DNA from: Tetragonia tetragonoides
Taxonomy: Eukaryota > Streptophyta > Magnoliopsida > Caryophyllales > Aizoaceae
Direction: 5' to 3'
Assembly: GCA_038025085.1 (NCBI GenBank)
Contig: CM076140.1
Span: 27,870,501-27,934,500 of the forward strand
DNA length: 64,000 bases
The number at the start of each line of letters is the position of its first letter. Positions within the stretch are counted from its first letter, which is position 1. A program made the translations under genes and the position numbers. The notes under the pieces are model-generated. The model was not told the origin of the DNA and did no database searches. It saw nothing but the letters and a program-made list of their open reading frames with translations. Shown piece after piece: positions 11,501 to 24,868 of the stretch.

Positions 11501-14500
11501 CAAAGTATTTGGATGCTTTCTCTTAATATACAACACAAAAGAACTCAAATCTCATTCACCCTATTCGTATGAGCTTTTAAAACCCGTAAATGCATTCAAA
11601 AGCTTGAGTTGAAGCTTATTTGTACTTGTAAACATCCAAGGTGTAGTTTCAGACTCAAATGAATCCATACAAAGTATTTGGATGCTTTCTCTTAATATAC
11701 AACACAAAAGAACTCAGATCTCTTTCACCCTACTCGTATGAGCTTTTAACACGCGTAAATGCATTCGAAAGCTTGAGTTGAAGCTTGTTTGTACTTGTAA
11801 ACATCCAAGGTGTAGTTTCACACTCAGATAAATCCAAACAAAGTATTTGGATGCTTTCTCTTAATATACAACACAAAAGAACTCAAATCTCTTTCACCCT
11901 ACTCGTATGAGCATTAAAACTGCTAAAATGCATTCAAAAGCTTGATTTGAAGCTTGTTTGTACTTCTAAACATCCGAGGTGTAGTTTCACACTCAAATGA
12001 ATCCAAACAAAGTATTTGGATGCTTTCTCTTAATATACAACACAAAAGAACTAAAATCTTTATCACCCTACTCGTATGAGCTTTTAAAAATCGTAAATGA
12101 ATTCAAAAGTTTGAGTTGAAGCTTGTTTGTACTTGTAGACATCCTAGGTGTACTTTCACACTCAAATGAATCCAAACAAAGTATTTGGATGCTTTTTCTT
12201 AATATACAACACAAAAGAACTCATGTCTCTTTCACCCTACTCGTATGAGCTTTTAAAACGCGTAAATGCATTCAAAAGCTTGAGTTGAAGCTAGTTTGTA
12301 CTTGTAAACATCCAAGGTGTAGTTTCACACTCAGATAAATCCAAACAAAGTATTTGGATGCTTTCTCTTAATATAAAACACAAAAGAACTCAAATCTCTT
12401 TCACCCTACTCGTATGAGCTTTTAAAACGCGTAAATGCATTCAAAAGCTTGAGTTGAAGCTTGTTTGCACTTTAAAACATTCTTGGTGTAGTTTCATACT
12501 CAAATAAGTTTAAACAAAACAATTGGGTGCTTTCTCTTAATATACAACACAAAAGAACACAATCTCTATCACCCTACTCGTATGAGCTTTTAAAACGCGT
12601 AAATGCATTCAAAAGCTTGAGTTGAAGCTTGTTTGTACTTGTAAACATCCGAGGTGTAGTTTCACACTCAAATGAATCCAAACAAAGTATTTGGGTGCTT
12701 TCTCTTAATATACAACACAAAAGAACTCAAATCTCATTCACCCTACTCGTATGAGCTTTTAAAACGCGTAAATGCATTCAAAAGCTTGAGTTGAAGCTAG
12801 TTTGTACTTGTAAACATCCAAGGTGTAGTTTCACACTCAGATAAATCCAAACAAAGTATTTGGATGCTTTCTCTTAATATACAACACAAAAGAACTCAAA
12901 TCTCATTCACCCTACTCGTATGAGCTTTTAAAACGCGTAAATGCATTCAAAAGCTTGAGTTGAAGCTTGTTTGTACTTGTAAACATCCGAGGTGTAGTTT
13001 CACACTCAAATGAATCCAAACAAAGTATTTGGATGCTTTCTCTTAATATACAACACAAAAGAACTCAAATCTCATTCACCCTATTCGTATGAGCTTTTAA
13101 AACCCGTAAATGCATTCAAAAGCTTGAGTTGAAGCTTATTTGTACTTGTAAACATCCAAGGTGTAGTTTCAGACTCAAATGAATCCATACAAAGTATTTG
13201 GATGCTTTCTCTTAATATACAACACAAAAGAACTCAGATCTCTTTCACCCTACTCGTATGAGCTTTTAACACGCGTAAATGCATTCGAAAGCTTGAGTTG
13301 AAGCTTGTTTGTACTTGTAAACATCCAAGGTGTAGTTTCACACTCAGATAAATCCAAACAAAGTATTTGGATGCTTTCTCTTAATATACAACACAAAAGA
13401 ACTCAAATCTCTTTCACCCTACTCGTATGAGCATTAAAACTGCTAAAATGCATTCAAAAGCTTGAGTTGAAGCTTGTTTGTACTTGTAAACATCCGAGGT
13501 GTAGTTTCACACTCAAATGAATCCAAACAAAGTATTTGGATGCTTTCTCTTAATATACAACACAAAAGAACTAAAATCTTTATCACCCTACTCGTATGAG
13601 CTTTTAAAAATCGTAAATGAATTCAAAAGTTTGAGTTGAAGCTTGTTTGTACTTGTAGACATCCTAGGTGTACTTTCACACTCAAATGAATCCAAACAAA
13701 GTACTTGGATGCTTTTTCTTAATATACAACACAAAAGAACTCATATCTCTTTCACCCTACTCGTATGAGCTTTTAAAACGCGTAAATGCATTCAAAAGCT
13801 TGAGTTGAAGCTAGTTTGTACTTGTAAACATCCAAGGTGTAGTTTCACACTCAGATAAATCCAAACAAAGTATTTGGATGCTTTCTCTTAATATACACCA
13901 CAAAAGAACTCAAATCTCTTTCACCCTACTCGTATGAGCTTTTAAAACGCGTAAATGCATTCAAAAGCTTGAGTTGAAGCTTGTTTGCACTTTAAAACAT
14001 TCTTGGTGTAGTTTCATACTCAAATGAGTGCAAACAAAACAATTGGGTGCTTTCTCTTAATATACAACACAAAAGAACACAATCTCTGTCACCCTACTCG
14101 TATGAGCTTTTAAAACGCGTAAATGCATACAAAAGCTTGAGTTGAAGCTTGTTTGTACTTGTAAACATCCGAGGTGTAGTTTCACACTCAAATACTTTTG
14201 TGTGCTTTTGCGTACTTGTAAGCTTGAGTTGAAGCTTATTTGCACATTTGGGTGCTTTATCTTGATATACAACACAAAAGAACTCGATCCCTATCACCCT
14301 AGTCGTAACTGCTTTTAAAACGCGTAGATGCATTCTAAATCTTGAGTTGAAGCTTGTTTGTGCTTGTAAACATCCTAGGTGTAGTTTCACACTCAAATGA
14401 ATGCAAACAAATATTTGGATGCTTTATCTTAATATACAACACAAAAGAACTCAAATCACTTTCACCCTAGTCGTAAGCGCTGTTACAACGCGTAAATGCA

Positions 14501-16012
14501 TTGAAAAGTTTGAGTTGAAGGTTGTTTGTGTACTTGTAAACATCGTAGGTGTAGTTTCACACTCAAATGAATCCAAACAAAGTATTTGGATGCTTTCTCT
14601 TAATATACAAAACAAAAGAACTCAAATCTCTTTCACCCTACTCGTATGAGCTTTTAAAACGCGTAAATGCATTCAAAAGCTTGAGTTGAAGCTTGTTTGC
14701 CCTTTAAAACATTCTTGGTGTAGTTTCATACTCAAATGAGTGCAAACAAAACAATTGGGTGCTTTCTCTTAATATACAACACAAAAGAACACAATCTCTG
14801 TCACCCTACTCGTATGAGCATTTAAAATGCGTAAATGCATTCAAAAGCTTGAGTTGAAGCTTGTTTGTACTTGTAAACATCCGAGGTGTAGTTTCACACT
14901 CAAATGAATCCAAACAAAGTATTTGGATGCTTTCTCTTAATATACAACACAAAAGAACTCAAATCTCATTCACCCTACTCGTATGAGCTTTTAAAACGCG
15001 TAAATGCATTCAAAAGCTTGAGTTGAAGCTTGTTTGTACTTGTAAACATCCGAGGTGTAGTTTCACACTCAAATGAATCCAAACAAAGTATTTGGATGCT
15101 TTCTCTTAATATACAACACAAAAGAACTCAAATCTCATTCACCCTATTCGTATGAGCTTTTAAAAACCCGTAAATGCATTCAAAAGCTTGAGTTGAAGCT
15201 TATTTGTACTTGTAAACATCCAAGGTGTAGTTTCAGACTCAAATGAATCCATACAAAGTATTTGGATGCTTTCTCTTAATATACAACACAAAAGAACTCA
15301 GATCTCTTTCACCCTACTCGTATGAGCTTTTAACACGCGTAAATGCATTCGAAAGCTTGAGTTGAAGCTTGTTTGTACTTGTAAACATCCAAGGTGTAGT
15401 TTCACACTCAGATAAATCCAAACAAAGTATTTGGATGCTTTCTCTTAATATACAACACAAAAGAACTCAAATCTCTTTCACCCTACTCGTATGAGCATTA
15501 AAACTGCTAAAATGCATTCAAAAGCTTGAGTTGAAGCTTGTTTGTACTTGTAAACATCCGAGGTGTAGTTTCACACTCAAATGAATCCAAACAAAGTATT
15601 TGGATGCTTTCTCTTAATATACAACACAAAAGAACTAAAATCTTTATCACCCTACTCGTATGAGCTTTTAAAAATCGTAAATGAATTCAAAAGTTTGAGT
15701 TGAAGCTTGTTTGTACTTGTAGACATCCTAGGTGTACTTTCACACTCAAATGAATCCAAACAAAGTATTTGGATGCTTTCTCTTAATATACAACACAAAA
15801 GAACTCATGTCTCTTTCACCCTACTCGTATGAGCTTTTAAAAATCGTAAATGAATTCAAAAGTTTGAGTTGAAGCTTGTTTGTACTTGTAGACATCCTAG
15901 GTGTACTTTCACACTCAAATGAATCCAAACAAAGTACTTGGATGCTTTCTCTTAATATACAACACAAAAGAACTCAAATCTCATTCACCCTACTCGTATG
16001 AGCTTTTAAAAC
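8545..16012 (-). repeat. First, expanded copy of the long HOR (7,468 bp)
   Basis: The marker CGCGTAGATGCATTCAAAAG after CCCTAATCGTAAGAGC lies at 8881 and again at 16349, 7,468 bp apart. The next interval is 4,428 bp. The difference is 3,040 bp, exactly two 1,520-bp units. This copy therefore equals a standard 4,428-bp unit in which the 9-mer block was amplified by two extra copies, or from which the standard unit lost two. Homology of the left edge with the later units starts at about 8545. Confidence 0.85.
8881..14025 (-). repeat. 9-mer higher-order repeat, 1,520 bp, about 3.4 copies
   Basis: The diagnostic variant ACTTGTAGACATCC recurs at 9091, 10611, 12131 and 13651, exactly 1,520 bp apart (nine monomers of about 169 bp). 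Other variants keep the same spacing: CAAATAAGTTTAAAC, GAGCATTAAAACTGCTAAAA and AATTCAAAAGTTTGAG. Units run about 8881-10400, 10401-11920 and 11921-13440, and a fourth continues until class A variant GAGTGCAAAC replaces AAGTTTAAAC near 14025. Copies differ by isolated substitutions, for example one TACGTG near 10780. Further single copies are embedded in each 4,428-bp unit and at about 28.8-30.3 kb. Confidence 0.9.
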
Positions 16013-19000
16013 GCGTAAATGCATTCGAAAGCTTGAGTTGAAGCTTATTTGTACTTGTAAACATCCTAGATGTAGTTTCACACTCAAATGAATTCAATCA
16101 ATGTATTTGGATGCTTTCTCTTAATATACAACACAAAAAAACTCAAATCTCATTAACCCTACTCGTATGAGTTTTTATAACGCGTAAATGGATTCAAAAG
16201 CTTGAGTTGACGCTTGTTTGCACTTTAAAACATTCTTGGTGTAGTTTCATACTCAAATGAATGCAAACAAAAAATTTGGGTGCTTTATCTTCATATACAA
16301 CACAAAAGAACTCGATCTCAGTCACCCTAATCGTAAGAGCTTTTAAAACGCGTAGATGCATTCAAAAGCTTGAGTTGAAGCTTGTTTGTACTTGTAAACA
16401 TCCGAGGTGTAGTTTCACACTCAAATGAATCCAAACAAAGTATTTGGATGCTTTCTCTTAATATACAACACAAAAGAACTAAAATCTTTATCACCCTACT
16501 CGTATGAGCTTTTAAAAATCGTAAATGAATTCAAAAGTTTGAGTTGAAGCTTGTTTGTACTTGTAGACATCCTAGGTGTACTTTCACACTCAAATGAATC
16601 CAAACAAAGTATTTGGATGCTTTCTCTTAATATACAACACAAAAGAACTCATGTCTCTTTCACCCTACTCGTATGAGCTTTTAAAACGCGTAAATGCATT
16701 CAAAAGCTTGAGTTGAAGCTAGTTTGTACTTGTAAACATCCAAGGTGTAGTTTCACACTCAGATAAATCCAAACAAAGTATTTGGATGCTTTCTCTTAAT
16801 ATAAAACACAAAAGAACTCAAATCTCTTTCACCCTACTCGTATGAGCTTTTAAAACGCGTAAATGCATTCAAAAGCTTGAGTTGAAGCTTGTTTGCACTT
16901 TAAAACATTCTTGGTGTAGTTTCATACTCAAATAAGTTTAAACAAAACAATTGGGTGCTTTCTCTTAATATACAACACAAAAGAACACAATCTCTATCAC
17001 CCTACTCGTATGAGCTTTTAAAACGCGTAAATGCATTCAAAAGCTTGAGTTGAAGCTTGTTTGTACTTGTAAACATCCGAGGTGTAGTTTCACACTCAAA
17101 TGAATCCAAACAAAGTATTTGGGTGCTTTCTCTTAATATACAACACAAAAGAACTCAAATCTCATTCACCCTACTCGTATGAGCTTTTAAAACGCGTAAA
17201 TGCATTCAAAAGCTTGAGTTGAAGCTAGTTTGTACTTGTAAACATCCAAGGTGTAGTTTCACACTCAGATAAATCCAAACAAAGTATTTGGATGCTTTCT
17301 CTTAATATACAACACAAAAGAACTCAAATCTCATTCACCCTACTCGTATGAGCTTTTAAAACGCGTAAATGCATTCAAAAGCTTGAGTTGAAGCTTGTTT
17401 GTACTTGTAAACATCCGAGGTGTAGTTTCACACTCAAATGAATCCAAACAAAGTATTTGGATGCTTTCTCTTAATATACAACACAAAAGAACTCAAATCT
17501 CATTCACCCTATTCGTATGAGCTTTTAAAACCCGTAAATGCATTCAAAAGCTTGAGTTGAAGCTTATTTGTACTTGTAAACATCCAAGGTGTAGTTTCAG
17601 ACTCAAATGAATCCATACAAAGTATTTGGATGCTTTCTCTTAATATACAACACAAAAGAACTCAGATCTCTTTCACCCTACTCGTATGAGCTTTTAACAC
17701 GCGTAAATGCATTCGAAAGCTTGAGTTGAAGCTTGTTTGTACTTGTAAACATCCAAGGTGTAGTTTCACACTCAGATAAATCCAAACAAAGTATTTGGAT
17801 GCTTTCTCTTAATATACAACACAAAAGAACTCAAATCTCTTTCACCCTACTCGTATGAGCATTAAAACTGCTAAAATGCATTCAAAAGCTTGAGTTGAAG
17901 CTTGTTTGTACTTGTAAACATCCGAGGTGTAGTTTCACACTCAAATGAATCCAAACAAAGTATTTGGATGCTTTCTCTTAATATACAACACAAAAGAACT
18001 AAAATCTTTATCACCCTACTCGTATGAGCTTTTAAAAATCGTAAATGAATTCAAAAGTTTGAGTTGAAGCTTGTTTGTACTTGTAGACATCCTAGGTGTA
18101 CTTTCACACTCAAATGAATCCAAACAAAGTACTTGGATGCTTTTTCTTAATATACAACACAAAAGAACTCATATCTCTTTCACCCTACTCGTATGAGCTT
18201 TTAAAACGCGTAAATGCATTCAAAAGCTTGAGTTGAAGCTAGTTTGTACTTGTAAACATCCAAGGTGTAGTTTCACACTCAGATAAATCCAAACAAAGTA
18301 TTTGGATGCTTTCTCTTAATATACACCACAAAAGAACTCAAATCTCTTTCACCCTACTCGTATGAGCTTTTAAAACGCGTAAATGCATTCAAAAGCTTGA
18401 GTTGAAGCTTGTTTGCACTTTAAAACATTCTTGGTGTAGTTTCATACTCAAATGAGTGCAAACAAAACAATTGGGTGCTTTCTCTTAATATACAACACAA
18501 AAGAACACAATCTCTGTCACCCTACTCGTATGAGCTTTTAAAACGCGTAAATGCATACAAAAGCTTGAGTTGAAGCTTGTTTGTACTTGTAAACATCCGA
18601 GGTGTAGTTTCACACTCAAATACTTTTGTGTGCTTTTGCGTACTTGTAAGCTTGAGTTGAAGCTTATTTGCACATTTGGGTGCTTTATCTTGATATACAA
18701 CACAAAAGAACTCGATCCCTATCACCCTAGTCGTAACTGCTTTTAAAACGCGTAGATGCATTCTAAATCTTGAGTTGAAGCTTGTTTGTGCTTGTAAACA
18801 TCCTAGGTGTAGTTTCACACTCAAATGAATGCAAACAAATATTTGGATGCTTTATCTTAATATACAACACAAAAGAACTCAAATCACTTTCACCCTAGTC
18901 GTAAGCGCTGTTACAACGCGTAAATGCATTGAAAAGTTTGAGTTGAAGGTTGTTTGTGTACTTGTAAACATCCTAGGTGTAGTTTCACACTCAAATGAAT

Positions 19001-20440
19001 CCAAACAAAGTATTTGGATGCTTTCTCTTAATATACAAAACAAAAGAACTCAAATCTCTTTCACCCTACTCGTATGAGCTTTTAAAACGCGTAAATGCAT
19101 TCAAAAGCTTGAGTTGAAGCTTGTTTGCCCTTTAAAACATTCTTGGTGTAGTTTCATACTCAAATGAGTGCAAACAAAACAATTGGGTGCTTTCTCTTAA
19201 TATACAACACAAAAGAACACAATCTCTGTCACCCTACTCGTATGAGCATTTAAAATGCGTAAATGCATTCAAAAGCTTGAGTTGAAGCTTGTTTGTACTT
19301 GTAAACATCCGAGGTGTAGTTTCACACTCAAATGAATCCAAACAAAGTATTTGGATGCTTTCTCTTAATATACAACACAAAAGAACTCAAATCTCATTCA
19401 CCCTACTCGTATGAGCTTTTAAAACGCGTAAATGCATTCAAAAGCTTGAGTTGAAGCTTGTTTGTACTTGTAAACATCCGAGGTGTAGTTTCACACTCAA
19501 ATGAATCCAAACAAAGTATTTGGATGCTTTCTCTTAATATACAACACAAAAGAACTCAAATCTCATTCACCCTATTCGTATGAGCTTTTAAAAACCCGTA
19601 AATGCATTCAAAAGCTTGAGTTGAAGCTTATTTGTACTTGTAAACATCCAAGGTGTAGTTTCAGACTCAAATGAATCCATACAAAGTATTTGGATGCTTT
19701 CTCTTAATATACAACACAAAAGAACTCAGATCTCTTTCACCCTACTCGTATGAGCTTTTAACACGCGTAAATGCATTCGAAAGCTTGAGTTGAAGCTTGT
19801 TTGTACTTGTAAACATCCAAGGTGTAGTTTCACACTCAGATAAATCCAAACAAAGTATTTGGATGCTTTCTCTTAATATACAACACAAAAGAACTCAAAT
19901 CTCTTTCACCCTACTCGTATGAGCATTAAAACTGCTAAAATGCATTCAAAAGCTTGAGTTGAAGCTTGTTTGTACTTGTAAACATCCGAGGTGTAGTTTC
20001 ACACTCAAATGAATCCAAACAAAGTATTTGGATGCTTTCTCTTAATATACAACACAAAAGAACTAAAATCTTTATCACCCTACTCGTATGAGCTTTTAAA
20101 AATCGTAAATGAATTCAAAAGTTTGAGTTGAAGCTTGTTTGTACTTGTAGACATCCTAGGTGTACTTTCACACTCAAATGAATCCAAACAAAGTATTTGG
20201 ATGCTTTCTCTTAATATACAACACAAAAGAACTCATGTCTCTTTCACCCTACTCGTATGAGCTTTTAAAAATCGTAAATGAATTCAAAAGTTTGAGTTGA
20301 AGCTTGTTTGTACTTGTAGACATCCTAGGTGTACTTTCACACTCAAATGAATCCAAACAAAGTACTTGGATGCTTTCTCTTAATATACAACACAAAAGAA
20401 CTCAAATCTCATTCACCCTACTCGTATGAGCTTTTAAAAC
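16013..20440 (-). repeat. Long HOR unit 2 (4,428 bp)
   Basis: Offsetting by 4,428 bases aligns this unit with the next, including rare variants: ATATAAAACACAAAAG (16800 and 21228), the rearranged monomer with TACTTTTGTGTGCTTTTGCG (18619 and 23047) and TTAAAAACCCG. The length is 26.4 monomers, so at least one monomer is truncated. Differences seen by eye are a few single bases, such as CATCCTAGG here against CATCGTAGG in the first copy. Confidence 0.9.
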
Positions 20441-23400
20441 GCGTAAATGCATTCGAAAGCTTGAGTTGAAGCTTATTTGTACTTGTAAACATCCTAGATG
20501 TAGTTTCACACTCAAATGAATTCAATCAATGTATTTGGATGCTTTCTCTTAATATACAACACAAAAAAACTCAAATCTCATTAACCCTACTCGTATGAGT
20601 TTTTATAACGCGTAAATGGATTCAAAAGCTTGAGTTGACGCTTGTTTGCACTTTAAAACATTCTTGGTGTAGTTTCATACTCAAATGAATGCAAACAAAA
20701 AATTTGGGTGCTTTATCTTCATATACAACACAAAAGAACTCGATCTCAGTCACCCTAATCGTAAGAGCTTTTAAAACGCGTAGATGCATTCAAAAGCTTG
20801 AGTTGAAGCTTGTTTGTACTTGTAAACATCCGAGGTGTAGTTTCACACTCAAATGAATCCAAACAAAGTATTTGGATGCTTTCTCTTAATATACAACACA
20901 AAAGAACTAAAATCTTTATCACCCTACTCGTATGAGCTTTTAAAAATCGTAAATGAATTCAAAAGTTTGAGTTGAAGCTTGTTTGTACTTGTAGACATCC
21001 TAGGTGTACTTTCACACTCAAATGAATCCAAACAAAGTATTTGGATGCTTTCTCTTAATATACAACACAAAAGAACTCATGTCTCTTTCACCCTACTCGT
21101 ATGAGCTTTTAAAACGCGTAAATGCATTCAAAAGCTTGAGTTGAAGCTAGTTTGTACTTGTAAACATCCAAGGTGTAGTTTCACACTCAGATAAATCCAA
21201 ACAAAGTATTTGGATGCTTTCTCTTAATATAAAACACAAAAGAACTCAAATCTCTTTCACCCTACTCGTATGAGCTTTTAAAACGCGTAAATGCATTCAA
21301 AAGCTTGAGTTGAAGCTTGTTTGCACTTTAAAACATTCTTGGTGTAGTTTCATACTCAAATAAGTTTAAACAAAACAATTGGGTGCTTTCTCTTAATATA
21401 CAACACAAAAGAACACAATCTCTATCACCCTACTCGTATGAGCTTTTAAAACGCGTAAATGCATTCAAAAGCTTGAGTTGAAGCTTGTTTGTACTTGTAA
21501 ACATCCGAGGTGTAGTTTCACACTCAAATGAATCCAAACAAAGTATTTGGGTGCTTTCTCTTAATATACAACACAAAAGAACTCAAATCTCATTCACCCT
21601 ACTCGTATGAGCTTTTAAAACGCGTAAATGCATTCAAAAGCTTGAGTTGAAGCTAGTTTGTACTTGTAAACATCCAAGGTGTAGTTTCACACTCAGATAA
21701 ATCCAAACAAAGTATTTGGATGCTTTCTCTTAATATACAACACAAAAGAACTCAAATCTCATTCACCCTACTCGTATGAGCTTTTAAAACGCGTAAATGC
21801 ATTCAAAAGCTTGAGTTGAAGCTTGTTTGTACTTGTAAACATCCGAGGTGTAGTTTCACACTCAAATGAATCCAAATAAAGTATTTGGATGCTTTCTCTT
21901 AATATACAACACAAAAGAACTCAAATCTCATTCACCCTATTCGTATGAGCTTTTAAAACCCGTAAATGCATTCAAAAGCTTGAGTTGAAGCTTATTTGTA
22001 CTTGTAAACATCCAAGGTGTAGTTTCAGACTCAAATGAATCCATACAAAGTATTTGGATGCTTTCTCTTAATATACAACACAAAAGAACTCAGATCTCTT
22101 TCACCCTACTCGTATGAGCTTTTAACACGCGTAAATGCATTCGAAAGCTTGAGTTGAAGCTTGTTTGTACTTGTAAACATCCAAGGTGTAGTTTCACACT
22201 CAGATAAATCCAAACAAAGTATTTGGATGCTTTCTCTTAATATACAACACAAAAGAACTCAAATCTCTTTCACCCTACTCGTATGAGCATTAAAACTGCT
22301 AAAATGCATTCAAAAGCTTGAGTTGAAGCTTGTTTGTACTTGTAAACATCCGAGGTGTAGTTTCACACTCAAATGAATCCAAACAAAGTATTTGGATGCT
22401 TTCTCTTAATATACAACACAAAAGAACTAAAATCTTTATCACCCTACTCGTATGAGCTTTTAAAAATCGTAAATGAATTCAAAAGTTTGAGTTGAAGCTT
22501 GTTTGTACTTGTAGACATCCTAGGTGTACTTTCACACTCAAATGAATCCAAACAAAGTACTTGGATGCTTTTTCTTAATATACAACACAAAAGAACTCAT
22601 ATCTCTTTCACCCTACTCGTATGAGCTTTTAAAACGCGTAAATGCATTCAAAAGCTTGAGTTGAAGCTAGTTTGTACTTGTAAACATCCAAGGTGTAGTT
22701 TCACACTCAGATAAATCCAAACAAAGTATTTGGATGCTTTCTCTTAATATACACCACAAAAGAACTCAAATCTCTTTCACCCTACTCGTATGAGCTTTTA
22801 AAACGCGTAAATGCATTCAAAAGCTTGAGTTGAAGCTTGTTTGCACTTTAAAACATTCTTGGTGTAGTTTCATACTCAAATGAGTGCAAACAAAACAATT
22901 GGGTGCTTTCTCTTAATATACAACACAAAAGAACACAATCTCTGTCACCCTACTCGTATGAGCTTTTAAAACGCGTAAATGCATACAAAAGCTTGAGTTG
23001 AAGCTTGTTTGTACTTGTAAACATCCGAGGTGTAGTTTCACACTCAAATACTTTTGTGTGCTTTTGCGTACTTGTAAGCTTGAGTTGAAGCTTATTTGCA
23101 CATTTGGGTGCTTTATCTTGATATACAACACAAAAGAACTCGATCCCTATCACCCTAGTCGTAACTGCTTTTAAAACGCGTAGATGCATTCTAAATCTTG
23201 AGTTGAAGCTTGTTTGTGCTTGTAAACATCCTAGGTGTAGTTTCACACTCAAATGAATGCAAACAAATATTTGGATGCTTTATCTTAATATACAACACAA
23301 AAGAACTCAAATCACTTTCACCCTAGTCGTAAGCGCTGTTACAACGCGTAAATGCATTGAAAAGTTTGAGTTGAAGGTTGTTTGTGTACTTGTAAACATC

Positions 23401-24868
23401 CAAGGTGTAGTTTCACACTCAAATGAATCCAAACAAAGTATTTGGATGCTTTCTCTTAATATACAAAACAAAAGAACTCAAATCTCTTTCACCCTACTCG
23501 TATGAGCTTTTAAAACGCGTAAATGCATTCAAAAGCTTGAGTTGAAGCTTGTTTGCCCTTTAAAACATTCTTGGTGTAGTTTCATACTCAAATGAGTGCA
23601 AACAAAACAATTGGGTGCTTTCTCTTAATATACAACACAAAAGAACACAATCTCTGTCACCCTACTCGTATGAGCATTTAAAATGCGTAAATGCATTCAA
23701 AAGCTTGAGTTGAAGCTTGTTTGTACTTGTAAACATCCGAGGTGTAGTTTCACACTCAAATGAATCCAAACAAAGTATTTGGATGCTTTCTCTTAATATA
23801 CAACACAAAAGAACTCAAATCTCATTCACCCTACTCGTATGAGCTTTTAAAACGCGTAAATGCATTCAAAAGCTTGAGTTGAAGCTTGTTTGTACTTGTA
23901 AACATCCGAGGTGTAGTTTCACACTCAAATGAATCCAAACAAAGTATTTGGATGCTTTCTCTTAATATACAACACAAAAGAACTCAAATCTCATTCACCC
24001 TATTCGTATGAGCTTTTAAAAACCCGTAAATGCATTCAAAAGCTTGAGTTGAAGCTTATTTGTACTTGTAAACATCCAAGGTGTAGTTTCAGACTCAAAT
24101 GAATCCATACAAAGTATTTGGATGCTTTCTCTTAATATACAACACAAAAGAACTCAGATCTCTTTCACCCTACTCGTATGAGCTTTTAACACGCGTAAAT
24201 GCATTCGAAAGCTTGAGTTGAAGCTTGTTTGTACTTGTAAACATCCAAGGTGTAGTTTCACACTCAGATAAATCCAAACAAAGTATTTGGATGCTTTCTC
24301 TTAATATACAACACAAAAGAACTCAAATCTCTTTCACCCTACTCGTATGAGCATTAAAACTGCTAAAATGCATTCAAAAGCTTGAGTTGAAGCTTGTTTG
24401 TACTTGTAAACATCCGAGGTGTAGTTTCACACTCAAATGAATCCAAACAAAGTATTTGGATGCTTTCTCTTAATATACAACACAAAAGAACTAAAATCTT
24501 TATCACCCTACTCGTATGAGCTTTTAAAAATCGTAAATGAATTCAAAAGTTTGAGTTGAAGCTTGTTTGTACTTGTAGACATCCTAGGTGTACTTTCACA
24601 CTCAAATGAATCCAAACAAAGTATTTGGATGCTTTCTCTTAATATACAACACAAAAGAACTCATGTCTCTTTCACCCTACTCGTATGAGCTTTTAAAAAT
24701 CGTAAATGAATTCAAAAGTTTGAGTTGAAGCTTGTTTGTACTTGTAGACATCCTAGGTGTACTTTCACACTCAAATGAATCCAAACAAAGTACTTGGATG
24801 CTTTCTCTTAATATACAACACAAAAGAACTCAAATCTCATTCACCCTACTCGTATGAGCTTTTAAAAC
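20441..24868 (-). repeat. Long HOR unit 3 (4,428 bp)
   Basis: Same composition and variant order as unit 2, offset by 4,428 bases. Private changes include CCAAATAAAG near 21870 and CATCCAAGG near 23397. The near-identity to the neighbouring units indicates very recent amplification or continuing homogenisation. Confidence 0.9.
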
